The position numbers were made by a program, and so were the translations under genes. This document shows, piece by piece, positions 29,327 through 39,192 of a stretch of DNA of 64,000 nt. Position 1 is the stretch's first letter. Each line of letters begins with the position of its first letter. The DNA comes from Alteribacter natronophilus. GTDB taxonomy: Bacteria > Bacillota > Bacilli > Bacillales > Salisediminibacteriaceae. The notes under the pieces are model-generated. The model was given only the letters and a program-made list of their open reading frames with translations, did not search any database and was not told where the DNA came from. The stretch spans positions 434,001-498,000 of the forward strand of contig NZ_VCRO01000001.1 of NCBI RefSeq assembly GCF_006007885.1. The letters run 5' to 3'.

Positions 29327-31012
29327 GTGAGTAACGAAGCAATTAAAGGAAAGAAATTTGCCCAGATGATTATAGAAGGTGCAAATAACCTGTCAGACAA
29401 CTCCAAGGCAATTGATGCCCTGAATGTTTTTCCCGTGCCCGACGGGGATACAGGTACAAATATGAACTTAACCATTACATCCGGTGTAAAGGAAGTACGT
29501 GCTTCTTCTGAGGATCATGTGGGAAAAGTGGCCGGCGCATTTGCAAAAGGGCTGCTCATGGGGGCCCGGGGTAATTCCGGAGTTATTCTGTCCCAGCTTT
29601 TCCGCGGTTTTTCAAAATCCGTGGAAGGCAAGGAAGTCCTGTCCGGAAAAGATCTGGGGAAAGCTTTCGAACACGGGGTGGAGATGGCTTACAAGGCCGT
29701 AATGAAACCGGTTGAAGGCACGATCCTTACGGTTGCGAAAGATGCAGCACGGACGGGGGTTCAGAAGTCTGAAACGACTGAAGATGCTGTTGAAGTGATG
29801 AGCGCTGTGCTTGAAGAAGCAAAGGAATCCTTAAAACGGACGCCTGATCTTTTACCGGTTCTTAAGGAAGTCGGCGTTGTGGATTCGGGCGGTCAGGGAC
29901 TTGTCACGATCTACGAGGGATTCCTCGCAGTACTGAAAGGGGAAAAAGCGTCTTCCACCATTCAGCAGAGCCCTTCAATGGACGAGCTCGTTAAAGTAGA
30001 GCATCATCAGTCCGCTCAGAGTCACATGGCCACAGAGGATATTGAGTTCGGCTACTGTACGGAAGTAATGGTGAGGTTCGAAGCCGAGAAAACCAATGAA
30101 AACCCTTACAATGAAGACGCTTTCCGTAATAAGCTGAGCGAATACGGTGATTCTCTTCTGGTCGTATCGGATGAGGATCTACTTAAGATTCACATTCATG
30201 CAGAGCATCCGGGGCATGTCATAACGGAAGCCCAGAAGTATGGAGGGCTGACTCACGTTAAGATTGAGAACATGCGCGAACAGCACACCACCATTCTTGA
30301 AGATGAGATGAAAAAGCAGGATTCTGCCGCCGGCCGCCGGCCTGCAGCCGAAAAACAGGAATATGCAGTGATTACGGTAGCAATGGGTGAAGGAATTGCC
30401 TCACTCTTTAAAGGCCTTGGGGCCGGAGGTGTCATTCAGGGTGGACAGACAATGAATCCTTCCACTGAAGACTTCGTAAAAGCAATTAAGGAAGCCAATG
30501 CTGAAAAAATCATACTTCTTCCAAACAACTCAAACATCGTGATGGCCGCACAGCAGGCTGATGATGTTGTGGAGGAGAAAGTGACTGTAGTCCCATCCAA
30601 ATCAGTACCTCAGGGACTCGCGGCGCTGCTTGCCTTTAACCCTGCAGCTTCACTTGAGGAAAACGGTGAAGCCATGACCGGAGCTATGGCGGACGTGAAA
30701 ACCGGGGAAGTTACGTATGCTGTACGTGATACCAGTTTAAATGGTACGGCGATTAAGAAAGGCGACTTCATGGGTATTGAAGGAAAAGAGATAATTTCAA
30801 CCGGCCCTTCAGTTCAGGAAGTAGCCCGGGAGCTGCTTGTCCGGATGGTGGATGAAAACAATGAAATCGTAACGATTATTACAGGTGAGGACCGGGAAGA
30901 GGAAGAAGCAGAGGAACTGGCATCCTTCCTGGAGGATAAATACGAGGATATTGAGGTTGAAATTCATAAGGGAGACCAGCCACTGTACTCCTACATTATT
31001 TCCGTAGAATAA
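29327..31012 (+). CDS. fakA: Fatty acid kinase catalytic subunit FakA (YloV)
   Basis: FakA phosphorylates fatty acids held by FakB proteins to acyl phosphate, which feeds PlsX/PlsY phospholipid synthesis. The 561-residue protein has an N-terminal DAK2 (dihydroxyacetone-kinase L) domain with NVFPVPDGDTGTNM (metal-binding aspartates) and GARGNSGVILSQLFRG. A middle domain and a C-terminal DegV-like/FakA domain (about residues 340-561) follow. The start is GTG 29327 after TTAGGAGGAAC. The next gene encodes a FakB/DegV protein, so both halves of the system lie together here, and plsX is 5 kb downstream. Confidence 0.94.
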   Translation: MSNEAIKGKKFAQMIIEGANNLSDNSKAIDALNVFPVPDGDTGTNMNLTITSGVKEVRASSEDHVGKVAGAFAKGLLMGARGNSGVILSQLFRGFSKSVEGKEVLSGKDLGKAFEHGVEMAYKAVMKPVEGTILTVAKDAARTGVQKSETTEDAVEVMSAVLEEAKESLKRTPDLLPVLKEVGVVDSGGQGLVTIYEGFLAVLKGEKASSTIQQSPSMDELVKVEHHQSAQSHMATEDIEFGYCTEVMVRFEAEKTNENPYNEDAFRNKLSEYGDSLLVVSDEDLLKIHIHAEHPGHVITEAQKYGGLTHVKIENMREQHTTILEDEMKKQDSAAGRRPAAEKQEYAVITVAMGEGIASLFKGLGAGGVIQGGQTMNPSTEDFVKAIKEANAEKIILLPNNSNIVMAAQQADDVVEEKVTVVPSKSVPQGLAALLAFNPAASLEENGEAMTGAMADVKTGEVTYAVRDTSLNGTAIKKGDFMGIEGKEIISTGPSVQEVARELLVRMVDENNEIVTIITGEDREEEEAEELASFLEDKYEDIEVEIHKGDQPLYSYIISVE

Positions 31013-31030
31013 AAATTAGGGGCTGATTGT

Positions 31031-31885
31031 GTGGGAAACGTTAAGGTTGTTACAGATTCAACAGCGGACCTGCCGCAGGGACTGATCGAGGCACTTAATA
31101 TCTCGGTCGTACCACTGAAAGTTCATTTCGGAAGCGACACATATGAAGACGGGGTAGACCTCAGTCCGGATGAGTTTTACGAAAAACTCGGCAACTCCGA
31201 ACTTATGCCAAGCACATCCCAGCCAACCCCTTTCCAATTTGAGGAACAGTACCGCTCATTTGCGGAGGACGGTTATTCGTCCATTATTTCGATTCATCTT
31301 TCATCGAGGCTGAGCGGAACATATCAATCTGCCGTGATTGCTTCACAGGAGCTTGAAGGTGAAGTGGATGTTACGGTCGTTGATTCAAAAAAAGCCTCCT
31401 ATGCGATTGGCATCATCGTTACTGAAATCGCCCGGATGGCAAAGGATGGAGCAGGAAAAGACGAATGTCTTGCCCGTCTGGATGAACTTCTTTCGAACAC
31501 AGCTGTTTATTTTATGGTTGATACACTGGAGTATCTCGAAAAGAACGGTCGGATCGGGAAGGCTTCGGCTGTTCTCGGTTCACTTCTGAAAATCAAGCCG
31601 ATACTCTCCCTCAACGGGGAAGGGGAAGTGTATCCTGCAGATAAGGCCAGAGGTTCCAAAAAAGCAGTATCAAAGATAATTGCCGAGCTCGAAAAGGCAG
31701 CCGGCGGCAGTCCGGTTCATATAGGTCTATCCCATGCACGCGCAGAGCAGGCTGCGGAAGACCTGGCTTCCAGGGCAAAGGAACACCTGGATGTACGATC
31801 CACGGTCATAACAACGATCGGTCCTGTCATCGGGGCTCACGTGGGTCCGGGCACTGTTTCCATCTCGGTTATGAAAGCTGACTGA
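31031..31885 (+). CDS. DegV family fatty-acid-binding protein (FakB-like)
   Basis: A 284-residue EDD-fold DegV protein. It opens with VKVVTDSTADLPQ and contains PSTSQPTPFQFEEQY, SIHLSSRLSGTYQSA, VDSKKAS and FMVDTLEYLEKNGRIGKA, followed by IKPILSLNGEG. These are the lipid-binding motifs of FakB proteins, which present fatty acids to FakA. The start is GTG 31031, 18 bases after fakA. B. subtilis has no degV gene at this point. Its acyl-chain preference cannot be told. A terminator follows. Confidence 0.9.
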   Translation: MGNVKVVTDSTADLPQGLIEALNISVVPLKVHFGSDTYEDGVDLSPDEFYEKLGNSELMPSTSQPTPFQFEEQYRSFAEDGYSSIISIHLSSRLSGTYQSAVIASQELEGEVDVTVVDSKKASYAIGIIVTEIARMAKDGAGKDECLARLDELLSNTAVYFMVDTLEYLEKNGRIGKASAVLGSLLKIKPILSLNGEGEVYPADKARGSKKAVSKIIAELEKAAGGSPVHIGLSHARAEQAAEDLASRAKEHLDVRSTVITTIGPVIGAHVGPGTVSISVMKAD

Positions 31886-31888
31886 TAT

Positions 31889-31922
31889 AAAAAATCCTGC
31901 CTGTAAAGGGAGGATTTTTTAT
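31889..31922 (+). terminator. Terminator after fakA-degV
   Basis: AAAAATCCTGCC and GGGAGGATTTTTT form an interrupted stem around TGTAAA, ending in six T. Confidence 0.75.
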
Positions 31923-32010
31923 ATGCATCACTGTCAGCGTTTCCATGGACGGGGACATAGTGTTTTTCACTGTGATTTGTTACGATAGAGACAAATACGG
32001 AATAATAGAA

Positions 32011-32042
32011 CGTGCCTCCTCGGCGGACCGGGGACGGGCACG
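32011..32042 (+). promoter_or_regulatory. Stable hairpin in the sdaAB leader
   Basis: CGTGCC (32011-32016) pairs with GGCACG (32037-32042), with an inner CC-CGG / CCG-GG stem. The left arm could alternatively pair with AGGCAC (32054-32059), which overlaps the translation start region of sdaAB. Confidence 0.4.
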
Positions 32043-32060
32043 CAGAGGAGGAGAGGCACC

Positions 32061-32723
32061 ATGAAATTCCGAAGTGTTTTTGATATTATCGGTCCGGTAA
32101 TGGTAGGACCTTCAAGTTCCCATACAGCCGGAGCAGCACGAATCGGCCTGGTGGCACGTCACCTGTTTCAGACAGAGCCGGAGCGGGCCGACATACACCT
32201 TTACGGTTCGTTTGCCAAAACCTATCAGGGGCATGGCACGGACGTGGCACTCGTTGGGGGGATTCTCGGATTCGATACTCACGACACCCGTATTCCGGAA
32301 GCGATAAAACTTGCAGAGGAACGGGGAATCAAAGTGACATTTATAGAGGAAGAAGACGAGCACGATCATCCGAATACCGTGAAAATCCGTCTCGGGAAAG
32401 GAAAAGAACAGATGGAGCTTATGGGCATATCCATTGGCGGCGGGAAAGTGGAAGTAAAGGAGCTGAACGGCTTCAAGCTACGGCTCAGCGGAAACCACCC
32501 TGCCATTCTCGTTGTCCATAATGACCGCTACGGTGCGATTGCGTCTGTTTCAGCACTTCTGGCAGAAAACGAAATTAATATCGGTCATATGGAAGTGTCG
32601 AGAAAAGATAAAGGGAAAGAGGCTCTTATGGTCATTGAAGTGGATCAGAATGTTGATGAAGAGCTGCTCGCTGAAATTGGTACCCTTGCTTCAATCGAAA
32701 AAGTAACGAAAATTCATGACTAG
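32061..32723 (+). CDS. sdaAB: L-serine dehydratase, beta subunit
   Basis: The beta subunit of the iron-sulphur L-serine dehydratase, which deaminates serine to pyruvate. The 220-residue protein has the substrate-binding GPSSSHTAGAARIGLVARH near residue 15 and a C-terminal ACT domain (about 148-220, beginning NHPAILVVHNDRYGAIASVS) that probably binds serine. The strong site GAGGAGGAGA precedes the ATG. A leader hairpin lies upstream. It is followed closely by sdaAA, the usual two-gene form in Bacilli. Confidence 0.95.
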   Translation: MKFRSVFDIIGPVMVGPSSSHTAGAARIGLVARHLFQTEPERADIHLYGSFAKTYQGHGTDVALVGGILGFDTHDTRIPEAIKLAEERGIKVTFIEEEDEHDHPNTVKIRLGKGKEQMELMGISIGGGKVEVKELNGFKLRLSGNHPAILVVHNDRYGAIASVSALLAENEINIGHMEVSRKDKGKEALMVIEVDQNVDEELLAEIGTLASIEKVTKIHD

Positions 32724-32736
32724 GGAGGGACAGTCA

Positions 32737-33618
32737 ATGTTTCATAACGTCAAAGAACTGCTGGAAATCACAGAGAAACGAAACATTCCCATTTCCGAGG
32801 TGATGATTGAACAGGAAATGGAGATCCACAACCGGACACGGGAAGAAGTCATTGCCCAGATGGACCGGAACCTCACTGTCATGGAACAGGCGGTTGAGCG
32901 GGGGATTAAGGAACAGGTCAAGTCTGTTTCCGGCCTTACGGGAGGAGCAGGCAAAAAGCTTTATGAGTATATCCAGACCAATGACACGCTTGCGGGCCCG
33001 CTTCTCCTCGATGCGGTGGCAAAGGCAATGGCCACAAACGAAGTGAATGCAGCTATGGGAACGATCTGTGCCACACCGACAGCAGGTTCCGCCGGCGTAG
33101 TTCCGGGTGTCCTGTTCAGTCTTAAGGAAAAACTGAAACCGGAACGGGAAGATATGCTCCGTTTTCTTTTTACGAGCGGGGCATTCGGATTTGTAGTGGC
33201 AAACAATGCGTCAATCTCTGGGGCAGCAGGGGGATGTCAGGCTGAAGTGGGATCCGCCGCCGGCATGGCTGCAGCAGCAGCCGTTGAAATGGCAGGGGGC
33301 ACTCCGAAACAGAGTGCTGAAGCCATGGCAATTACACTTAAGAACATGCTCGGACTTGTCTGCGACCCTGTTGCAGGCCTGGTGGAGGTACCATGTGTAA
33401 AACGTAATGCAGCCGGTGCTTCAAATGCCATTGTCTCAGCAGATCTCGCACTTGCGGGTATTGAAAGCAGAATCCCTGCAGATGAAGTAATCGACGCCAT
33501 GTACCGGATCGGACAGACAATGCCGTCAGCTCTGAGAGAAACCGCTGAAGGGGGGCTAGCGGCGACACCGACAGGCCGGCGTCTGCAAAAGGAAATCTTC
33601 GGTGATAAGCCGCGCTGA
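32737..33618 (+). CDS. sdaAA: L-serine dehydratase, alpha subunit (4Fe-4S)
   Basis: The catalytic alpha subunit that carries the [4Fe-4S] cluster. The 293-residue protein has cysteines in GAAGGCQAEVGSA, CDPVAGLVEVPC (two) and the TPTAGSAGVVPGVLF loop typical of SDH-alpha. ATG 32737 is chosen because AGGGAGGGA lies upstream; an in-frame ATG at 32716 lies inside sdaAB and has no family support. The gene ends two bases before the recG start. Confidence 0.95.
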   Translation: MFHNVKELLEITEKRNIPISEVMIEQEMEIHNRTREEVIAQMDRNLTVMEQAVERGIKEQVKSVSGLTGGAGKKLYEYIQTNDTLAGPLLLDAVAKAMATNEVNAAMGTICATPTAGSAGVVPGVLFSLKEKLKPEREDMLRFLFTSGAFGFVVANNASISGAAGGCQAEVGSAAGMAAAAAVEMAGGTPKQSAEAMAITLKNMLGLVCDPVAGLVEVPCVKRNAAGASNAIVSADLALAGIESRIPADEVIDAMYRIGQTMPSALRETAEGGLAATPTGRRLQKEIFGDKPR

Positions 33619-33620
33619 CC

Positions 33621-35660
33621 GTGAAGCTGATGCAGCCGGTAAGTGAAGTTAAGGGAGTGGGAGAACGCTCGGCAGAGCTTCTCGCCTCCCTGAGCATACA
33701 TACAATTGGAGATCTCCTTGAACACTTTCCGTTCCGGCATGAAGACTATGCAGTCCGGCCGCTGGAGGAAATTGCCCACGATGAACGGGCAACAGTGAGA
33801 GGAATCGTTCACAGTGAACCCGCACTCCGGTTTTACGGAAAAAAGAAATCACGACTTACAGTCCGTCTCCTTGTGGACGGTCTTCTTATTCAGGCTGTTT
33901 TTTTCAACCAGCATTATCTGAAATCCAAGTTCGTCCTTGGAGAGGAAGTGGTCGTAACAGGTAAATGGGACCGGAACCGCGCCCAGCTGACACCTGCAGT
34001 TATGACAGCAAAAAAGCAGGCAGAAGAACAGGGGCTTGACCCTGTTTATCCGCTGAAGGGCGATCTGAAAATGTCTGCACTGAAAAAGTGGATCAGAGAA
34101 GCGATGGATCTCTGCGGCAGTGAAATTGAAGAAACGCTCCCTGAACAGCTGATCAGAGCCTATAAACTGATGGAGCGAAAGGAAACGATCAGGCAGCTCC
34201 ATTTTCCTTCCTCCCCGGAGAGCCTTAAACAGGCAAAAAGAAGGATGGTATATGAGGAGCTGCTTCTTTTTCAGCTGAAAATGCAGACCTTCAGGAAGCA
34301 GGAGCGGGAACAGACGGAAGGGCAGAGCCGGCAGTTTGCCGATGAAGATGTGGAGGCGTTTGTGAAGCGTCTCCCGTTCCCTCTTACCGGAGCTCAGGAG
34401 AAGGTGAAAAATGAGATACTGAAAGATCTGCGTTCCGGCTACAGAATGAACCGTCTTCTCCAGGGGGACGTGGGCTCGGGTAAAACGGTAGTCGCTGCCA
34501 TCGCCCTTTTTGCCTGTGTCAGAGCAGGGTTTCAGGGAGCACTGATGGTGCCGACTGAAATTCTTGCGGAGCAGCACGCCGAATCTCTCCAGTCGCTTCT
34601 CGCTTCTGAAGGGATTACGGTGAGACTTCTATCAGGCAGTTCACGGGTTAAGGAGCGGCGAGAAATCCTTGGGGACCTTGCTTCGGGAAAAACGGATATT
34701 CTCATCGGCACCCACGCACTCATCCAGGATGGAGTGGATTTTCAGAACCTCGGTCTCGTAATCACTGACGAACAGCACCGGTTCGGTGTGAACCAGCGCA
34801 GAGTTCTCAGGGAAAAGGGGCTGTTTCCCGATGTTCTGTTTATGACGGCCACTCCTATCCCCCGTACACTTGCAATCTCGGTCTTCGGCGATATGGACGT
34901 ATCTGTGATCGATGAAATGCCGAAAGGGCGTAAACCAATTGAAACCTACTGGGCGAGACCTGATATGTTTGCCCGTGTCCTTGCTTTTATGGAAAAGCAG
35001 ATGCGTGCAGGGCATCAGGTTTATGTGATCTGTCCTTTGATCGAGGAATCGGATAAGCTGGATGTACAAAACGCGATTGATATCCATGCAAAGCTTACGG
35101 AAGCCCTCCCTGACTTCGCCTGCGGGCTGATGCACGGAAGACTCGACCCGGAGGAAAAGGATGAAGTGATGAAGGCCTTTGCCGAAAACCGGACCCGTCT
35201 CCTCGTCTCCACTACAGTAGTGGAGGTTGGTGTAAACGTTCCAAATGCTACCCTGATGGTAATTTATGATGCCGAACGTTTCGGACTCGCACAGCTTCAC
35301 CAGCTGAGAGGGAGAGTCGGGAGAGGGAGTGAACAGTCGTACTGCATCCTGCTTGCCGACCCGAAGTCAGAAACAGGGAAAGAACGGATGCGTGTGATGA
35401 CGGAGACAAACGACGGATTTGAACTTTCCGAACGTGATCTCGAGCTTCGCGGTCCCGGGGATTTCTTCGGCCGTAAACAGAGCGGGCTGCCGGAATTCAA
35501 GGTTGCCGACCTTGTTCATGACTACCGTGTTCTTGAAGTGGCCAGGCAGGATGCGGCCAGGCTTGTGGAATCAGATGCTTTCTGGACATCAGGGGATTAT
35601 AAAGGTTTGAGGGACTGGCTTGAAAAAGAAGGCGTGTTTGAAATGGAGCGTCTGGACTGA
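33621..35660 (+). CDS. recG: ATP-dependent DNA helicase RecG
   Basis: RecG drives fork reversal and branch migration. The 679-residue protein has the N-terminal wedge OB domain (about residues 55-150), Walker A QGDVGSGKTVVAA, DEQHRFGVNQ, MTATPIPRTLA, and the C-terminal TRG-type QLHQLRGRVGRG with GPGDFFGRKQSG. GTG 33621 is two bases after the sdaAA stop and no clear ribosome-binding site is seen. ATG 33630 is an alternative, so expression may depend on coupling. It is placed as in B. subtilis, directly before fapR. Confidence 0.95.
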   Translation: MKLMQPVSEVKGVGERSAELLASLSIHTIGDLLEHFPFRHEDYAVRPLEEIAHDERATVRGIVHSEPALRFYGKKKSRLTVRLLVDGLLIQAVFFNQHYLKSKFVLGEEVVVTGKWDRNRAQLTPAVMTAKKQAEEQGLDPVYPLKGDLKMSALKKWIREAMDLCGSEIEETLPEQLIRAYKLMERKETIRQLHFPSSPESLKQAKRRMVYEELLLFQLKMQTFRKQEREQTEGQSRQFADEDVEAFVKRLPFPLTGAQEKVKNEILKDLRSGYRMNRLLQGDVGSGKTVVAAIALFACVRAGFQGALMVPTEILAEQHAESLQSLLASEGITVRLLSGSSRVKERREILGDLASGKTDILIGTHALIQDGVDFQNLGLVITDEQHRFGVNQRRVLREKGLFPDVLFMTATPIPRTLAISVFGDMDVSVIDEMPKGRKPIETYWARPDMFARVLAFMEKQMRAGHQVYVICPLIEESDKLDVQNAIDIHAKLTEALPDFACGLMHGRLDPEEKDEVMKAFAENRTRLLVSTTVVEVGVNVPNATLMVIYDAERFGLAQLHQLRGRVGRGSEQSYCILLADPKSETGKERMRVMTETNDGFELSERDLELRGPGDFFGRKQSGLPEFKVADLVHDYRVLEVARQDAARLVESDAFWTSGDYKGLRDWLEKEGVFEMERLD

Positions 35661-35764
35661 CGGGGCAGATCCGCTGTTTTCCCTGTCCTGTAACCTCTCT
35701 CTCCGCCGTATTTCCGGCAGTGTACAGACGCCAGGCTGGATCAATGAGGGGTTTATTTATTTAC

Positions 35765-35793
35765 TTGAAAACTGCAACCGGCAATTATATACT
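35765..35793 (+). promoter_or_regulatory. Sigma-A promoter of the fapR operon
   Basis: A -35 TTGAAA (35765-35770), exactly 17 bases, then a -10 TATACT (35788-35793). The expected start of transcription (about 35800) falls inside the putative FapR box. Confidence 0.8.
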
Positions 35794-35796
35794 ACT

Positions 35797-35815
35797 GTTA
35801 GTACCTAGTCATATA
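35797..35815 (+). promoter_or_regulatory. Putative FapR operator
   Basis: TTAGTACCTAGTC at 35798-35810 matches the left half and centre of the FapR operator known from B. subtilis; the right half is degenerate. It overlaps the predicted transcription start, where binding would block initiation. Malonyl-CoA would release FapR. Confidence 0.75.
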
Positions 35816-35865
35816 AATAACCTATGATTCCATTTAGGAGTTACTGTCTGGAAGTGAATATATAG

Positions 35866-36459
35866 ATGAAACTGTCAAAAAAGGACCGGCAGCCCAAACT
35901 GAAGGAAGAGATTGAAAAGAATCCGTTTGTCACGGATGATGCACTTGCCGACTCCTTTGGTGTCAGTGTGCAGACAATCAGGCTCGACCGGCTTGAACTG
36001 AATATACCTGAAGTAAGAGAACGGATAAAAGACGTTGCAAGGCAGCAGTACGATACTGTAAAAGCTCTTGCCCTTGAAGAAGTTATTGGTGAAATGGTGG
36101 ATCTCGAGCTTGATGAGTATGCCATATCCATCCTCGATATCCGGGAAGAACACGTGTTTTCCCGTACAGGCATTGCAAGGGGCCACCACCTGTTTGCCCA
36201 GGCGAATTCCCTCGCTGTGGCTGTAATTGATGACGAACTTGCCCTTACCGTAAAATCAAGCGTTTCCTTTAAGAGACAGGTGAAACAGGGTGAGAGAGTT
36301 GTAGCCAAAGCGGTGGTAACAGGAATCAGGGAAGGCCGCACATATGTGGAAGTCAGCAGTTACGTGGAACAGGAACTCGTTTTTTCCGGAGAGTTTGCCA
36401 TGTTCCGCCAGCCGTATTCAGAGGAAAAGGAAGGAGATCGCAATGAAACTGGCAATTGA
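35866..36459 (+). CDS. fapR: Fatty-acid and phospholipid biosynthesis repressor FapR
   Basis: FapR represses lipid genes and is released by malonyl-CoA. The 197-residue protein has an N-terminal DeoR-like helix-turn-helix (about 8-50, with [20 protein letters not shown]). A linker helix and a C-terminal hot-dog domain (about 75-190) follow, with [20 protein letters not shown] corresponding to the malonyl-CoA pocket. An operator overlaps its own promoter, so it is autoregulated. Its last 17 bases overlap plsX, so fapR, plsX, fabD and fabG form one operon. Confidence 0.96.
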   Translation: MKLSKKDRQPKLKEEIEKNPFVTDDALADSFGVSVQTIRLDRLELNIPEVRERIKDVARQQYDTVKALALEEVIGEMVDLELDEYAISILDIREEHVFSRTGIARGHHLFAQANSLAVAVIDDELALTVKSSVSFKRQVKQGERVVAKAVVTGIREGRTYVEVSSYVEQELVFSGEFAMFRQPYSEEKEGDRNETGN

Positions 36460-37447
36460 CGCGATGGGAGGCGACCATGCCCCAAAGGCTGTTATCGAAG
36501 GGGTGGAAAAAGCCCTTCGCACCTATGACGATCTTGAAGTTACGCTTTTTGGTGACTCGGAAAATATCCGCCAGTACATAAATGAAAACAGCAGAGTTGC
36601 TGTAGAGCATACAGATGAGATCATTTCAAGCACGGACTCCCCTGTAAGAGCGGTGAGAAGAAAGAAGAATTCCTCCATGGTCCGCGCTGTTCAGGAAGTA
36701 AAAGACGGACGGGCAGATGCGTCCATCTCGGCAGGTAACACAGGGGCTTATATGACGGCGGGGCTCCTTGTAGTAGGACGAATAAAAGGAATTGAGAGAC
36801 CGGCCCTTTCACCTATGCTTCCAACACTGGGAGGGGATGGATTTCTTCTTCTTGATGTAGGGGCAAATATGGATGCGAAACCTTCCCACCTGGTTCAGTA
36901 CGCCACAATGGGCAGCATCTACATGGAGAAGGTAAGAGATATTGAAAAGCCCCGCATCGGCCTGTTGAATGTCGGAGGCGAGGCCGGTAAGGGAAATGAT
37001 CTGACAAAACACGTGTACCAGCAGCTGCAGCAGACAGAGCTCAATTTTGTTGGAAACGTGGAAGCGAGGGATCTGCTGGACGGTGCAGCGGATGTTGTCG
37101 TGTGTGACGGTTTTTCCGGTAACCTCGTGCTCAAATCCATCGAGGGAACGGCACTGTCCATGTTTTCCCTGCTGAAAGAAGAACTGACCTCATCCGTTAA
37201 GAACAAACTGGCAGCCGGCGTGCTTAAACCTTCTTTCAGGAAAATTAAACAGAAGATGGATTATTCCGAGTATGGGGGAGCCGGCCTGTTCGGGCTGAAT
37301 GCACCTGTGATAAAAGCCCACGGGTCATCAGATGCACAGGGAATTTTCAGTGCAATCCGCCAGGCAAGAACAATGTATAAGGAAAATGTGGTCGATCTCA
37401 TAGCGCAGGAGATCAGATCCGATAAGGAGGAACCGGGAAATGGGTAA
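36443..37447 (+). CDS. plsX: Phosphate acyltransferase PlsX
   Basis: PlsX makes acyl phosphate from acyl-ACP for PlsY. The 334-residue protein begins [20 protein letters not shown] and contains [10 protein letters not shown]-type and [10 protein letters not shown] motifs and [15 protein letters not shown] 36443 is selected because AAGGAG lies just upstream and it gives the family's invariant beginning. A 33-codon upstream extension lies inside fapR and is rejected. It overlaps fabD by eight bases. It shares its acyl-phosphate product with the FakAB system upstream. Confidence 0.96.
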   Translation: MKLAIDAMGGDHAPKAVIEGVEKALRTYDDLEVTLFGDSENIRQYINENSRVAVEHTDEIISSTDSPVRAVRRKKNSSMVRAVQEVKDGRADASISAGNTGAYMTAGLLVVGRIKGIERPALSPMLPTLGGDGFLLLDVGANMDAKPSHLVQYATMGSIYMEKVRDIEKPRIGLLNVGGEAGKGNDLTKHVYQQLQQTELNFVGNVEARDLLDGAADVVVCDGFSGNLVLKSIEGTALSMFSLLKEELTSSVKNKLAAGVLKPSFRKIKQKMDYSEYGGAGLFGLNAPVIKAHGSSDAQGIFSAIRQARTMYKENVVDLIAQEIRSDKEEPGNG

Positions 37448-38384
37448 AACAGCAGTGTTATTTCCAGGTCAGGGGTCCCAGAAAATCGGAATGGGACAGG
37501 AACTTGCAGACAAGTACGAACAGGCGGGGAGAATCTTTTCCGAGGCGGATGAAGCACTTGGGTTTTCACTCTCGGCCCTGATCTTCCAGGGTACCGAAGA
37601 TGAGCTGAAACGGACGGAAAATACGCAGCCGGCTCTTCTGACAGCGAGTATGGCGATCTGGGAGGTTCTTAAGGAAAAAGGAATTAAAGCTGACTTTGCG
37701 GCCGGCCACAGTCTCGGAGAATATTCGGCTCTTGTGGCAGCGGGAAGCTTATCGTTCAAAGACGCCTGCCGTGCTGTCCGTAAACGCGGTCAGCTGATGG
37801 AGGAAGCTGTGCCTGCGGGGCAGGGAACAATGGCTGCGGTACTTGGCATGGAACGTGATGAGCTTGACAGAATTACAGCGGAAGTTTCACAGACTGCAGG
37901 TTCTGTTCAGGCAGCAAACTACAACTGCCCGGGCCAGATTGTCATTTCGGGATCGGCAGAAGGTGTAAAAGCAGCCGGGACTGCCCTTAAGGAAGCTGGA
38001 GCGAAGAGAGTTCTTCCCCTTAATGTGAGCGGGCCGTTTCATTCGGATCTGATGAAGCCGGCAGCGGAAAAGATGCAGTCCGAACTTGCAGATCTGACAT
38101 TCAAAGACCCGCAGATACCTGTTATTGCCAATGTCACGGCGCGCCCTGCAGAAGGATCGGAGGAAATTGAAAAGCTTCTTGTGGAGCAGATCTATTCACC
38201 GGTTCTATGGGAGGACACGATCCGTACACTGGCAGATGAAGGTGTTGATACGTTTATTGAGGCAGGCCCGGGAAAAGTGCTGAGTGGTCTGGTGAAGAAA
38301 GTAAACCGCCGGGCGAAGGTGCTGCCTGTGTTTGACGAAGAGACGCTTATGGCAGCTGTAGAGACACTGAAGGAGGGGAACTAG
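37440..38384 (+). CDS. fabD: Malonyl-CoA:ACP transacylase
   Basis: FabD moves malonyl from CoA to acyl carrier protein. The 314-residue protein has [12 protein letters not shown], the catalytic serine in [11 protein letters not shown] (near residue 88), an [14 protein letters not shown] block, and histidine in [25 protein letters not shown] precedes the ATG, which lies within the plsX end. The stop is directly followed by the fabG ATG. Confidence 0.96.
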   Translation: MGKTAVLFPGQGSQKIGMGQELADKYEQAGRIFSEADEALGFSLSALIFQGTEDELKRTENTQPALLTASMAIWEVLKEKGIKADFAAGHSLGEYSALVAAGSLSFKDACRAVRKRGQLMEEAVPAGQGTMAAVLGMERDELDRITAEVSQTAGSVQAANYNCPGQIVISGSAEGVKAAGTALKEAGAKRVLPLNVSGPFHSDLMKPAAEKMQSELADLTFKDPQIPVIANVTARPAEGSEEIEKLLVEQIYSPVLWEDTIRTLADEGVDTFIEAGPGKVLSGLVKKVNRRAKVLPVFDEETLMAAVETLKEGN

Positions 38385-39128
38385 ATGCAGTTTGAAGGAC
38401 AAAACGCACTTATTACAGGTGCTTCCCGTGGAATTGGCAGGGAAATTGCCATCCACCTTGCCAAAAACGGAGCCAATGTGGCGATTAATTATGCAGGCAG
38501 TGAGGAACGTGCTCTCGAAACAGCAAAAGAGTGCGAGAGTTACGGAGTGAAGGCGATCACTGTGCAGGCTAACGTAGCAGACGGAAAAGATGTACAGGAT
38601 ATGGTTAAAGTCGTTCTCGCTGAGTTTGGCAGTCTTGAGATCCTTGTAAACAACGCAGGGATTACAAAAGACGGTCTTGTGATGAGGATGAAGGAAGAGG
38701 ATTTTGAATCCGTTATTGATATCAACCTTAAAGGTGTGTTTAACTGTTCCAAGGCGGTAACCCGTCAGATGATGAAGCAGCGTTACGGAAGAATTATCAA
38801 CATCTCATCTGTGGTCGGTGTGCTTGGAAATGCAGGACAGGCAAACTACGTGGCGAGTAAGGCCGGCGTGCTCGGACTTACCAAGTCTCTTGCCAGGGAG
38901 CTGGCAAACCGGAACATTCATGTAAACGCGGTTGCTCCCGGATTTATTGAGACGGACATGACTGATGCCCTCAGTGACGAGGTAAAAGAAGCTATGCTTG
39001 GCCAGATTCCGCTGGGCAAGCTGGGATCCGCTTCCGATGTTGCCCAGGTGGTCACCTTCCTTGCAGGTGAAGGGGCCGGCTACATGACCGGACAGACGCT
39101 TCATGTGGACGGCGGAATGGTGATGTAA
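38385..39128 (+). CDS. fabG: 3-oxoacyl-ACP reductase
   Basis: FabG reduces 3-ketoacyl-ACP with NADPH. The 247-residue short-chain dehydrogenase has [12 protein letters not shown] (cofactor), NNAGIT, the catalytic Ser in [15 protein letters not shown], Tyr and Lys in ANYVASKAG, and the C-terminal [20 protein letters not shown]. It begins directly after fabD with AAGGAGGGGAAC inside the fabD end. acpP follows after 64 bases with what looks like its own promoter. Confidence 0.96.
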   Translation: MQFEGQNALITGASRGIGREIAIHLAKNGANVAINYAGSEERALETAKECESYGVKAITVQANVADGKDVQDMVKVVLAEFGSLEILVNNAGITKDGLVMRMKEEDFESVIDINLKGVFNCSKAVTRQMMKQRYGRIINISSVVGVLGNAGQANYVASKAGVLGLTKSLARELANRNIHVNAVAPGFIETDMTDALSDEVKEAMLGQIPLGKLGSASDVAQVVTFLAGEGAGYMTGQTLHVDGGMVM

Positions 39129-39164
39129 CGCGAAAATGTACTGGTTTTGCAGACCGGATTATCC

Positions 39165-39170
39165 TATAAT
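39165..39170 (+). promoter_or_regulatory. -10 element of a probable acpP promoter
   Basis: A perfect TATAAT 22 bases before the acpP start. The -35 at 17 bases (TGGTTT) is weak. ACP is needed in much greater amount than the enzymes, which fits a separate promoter. Confidence 0.5.
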
Positions 39171-39192
39171 GACTTGAGAGGAGGTGAAAGAC

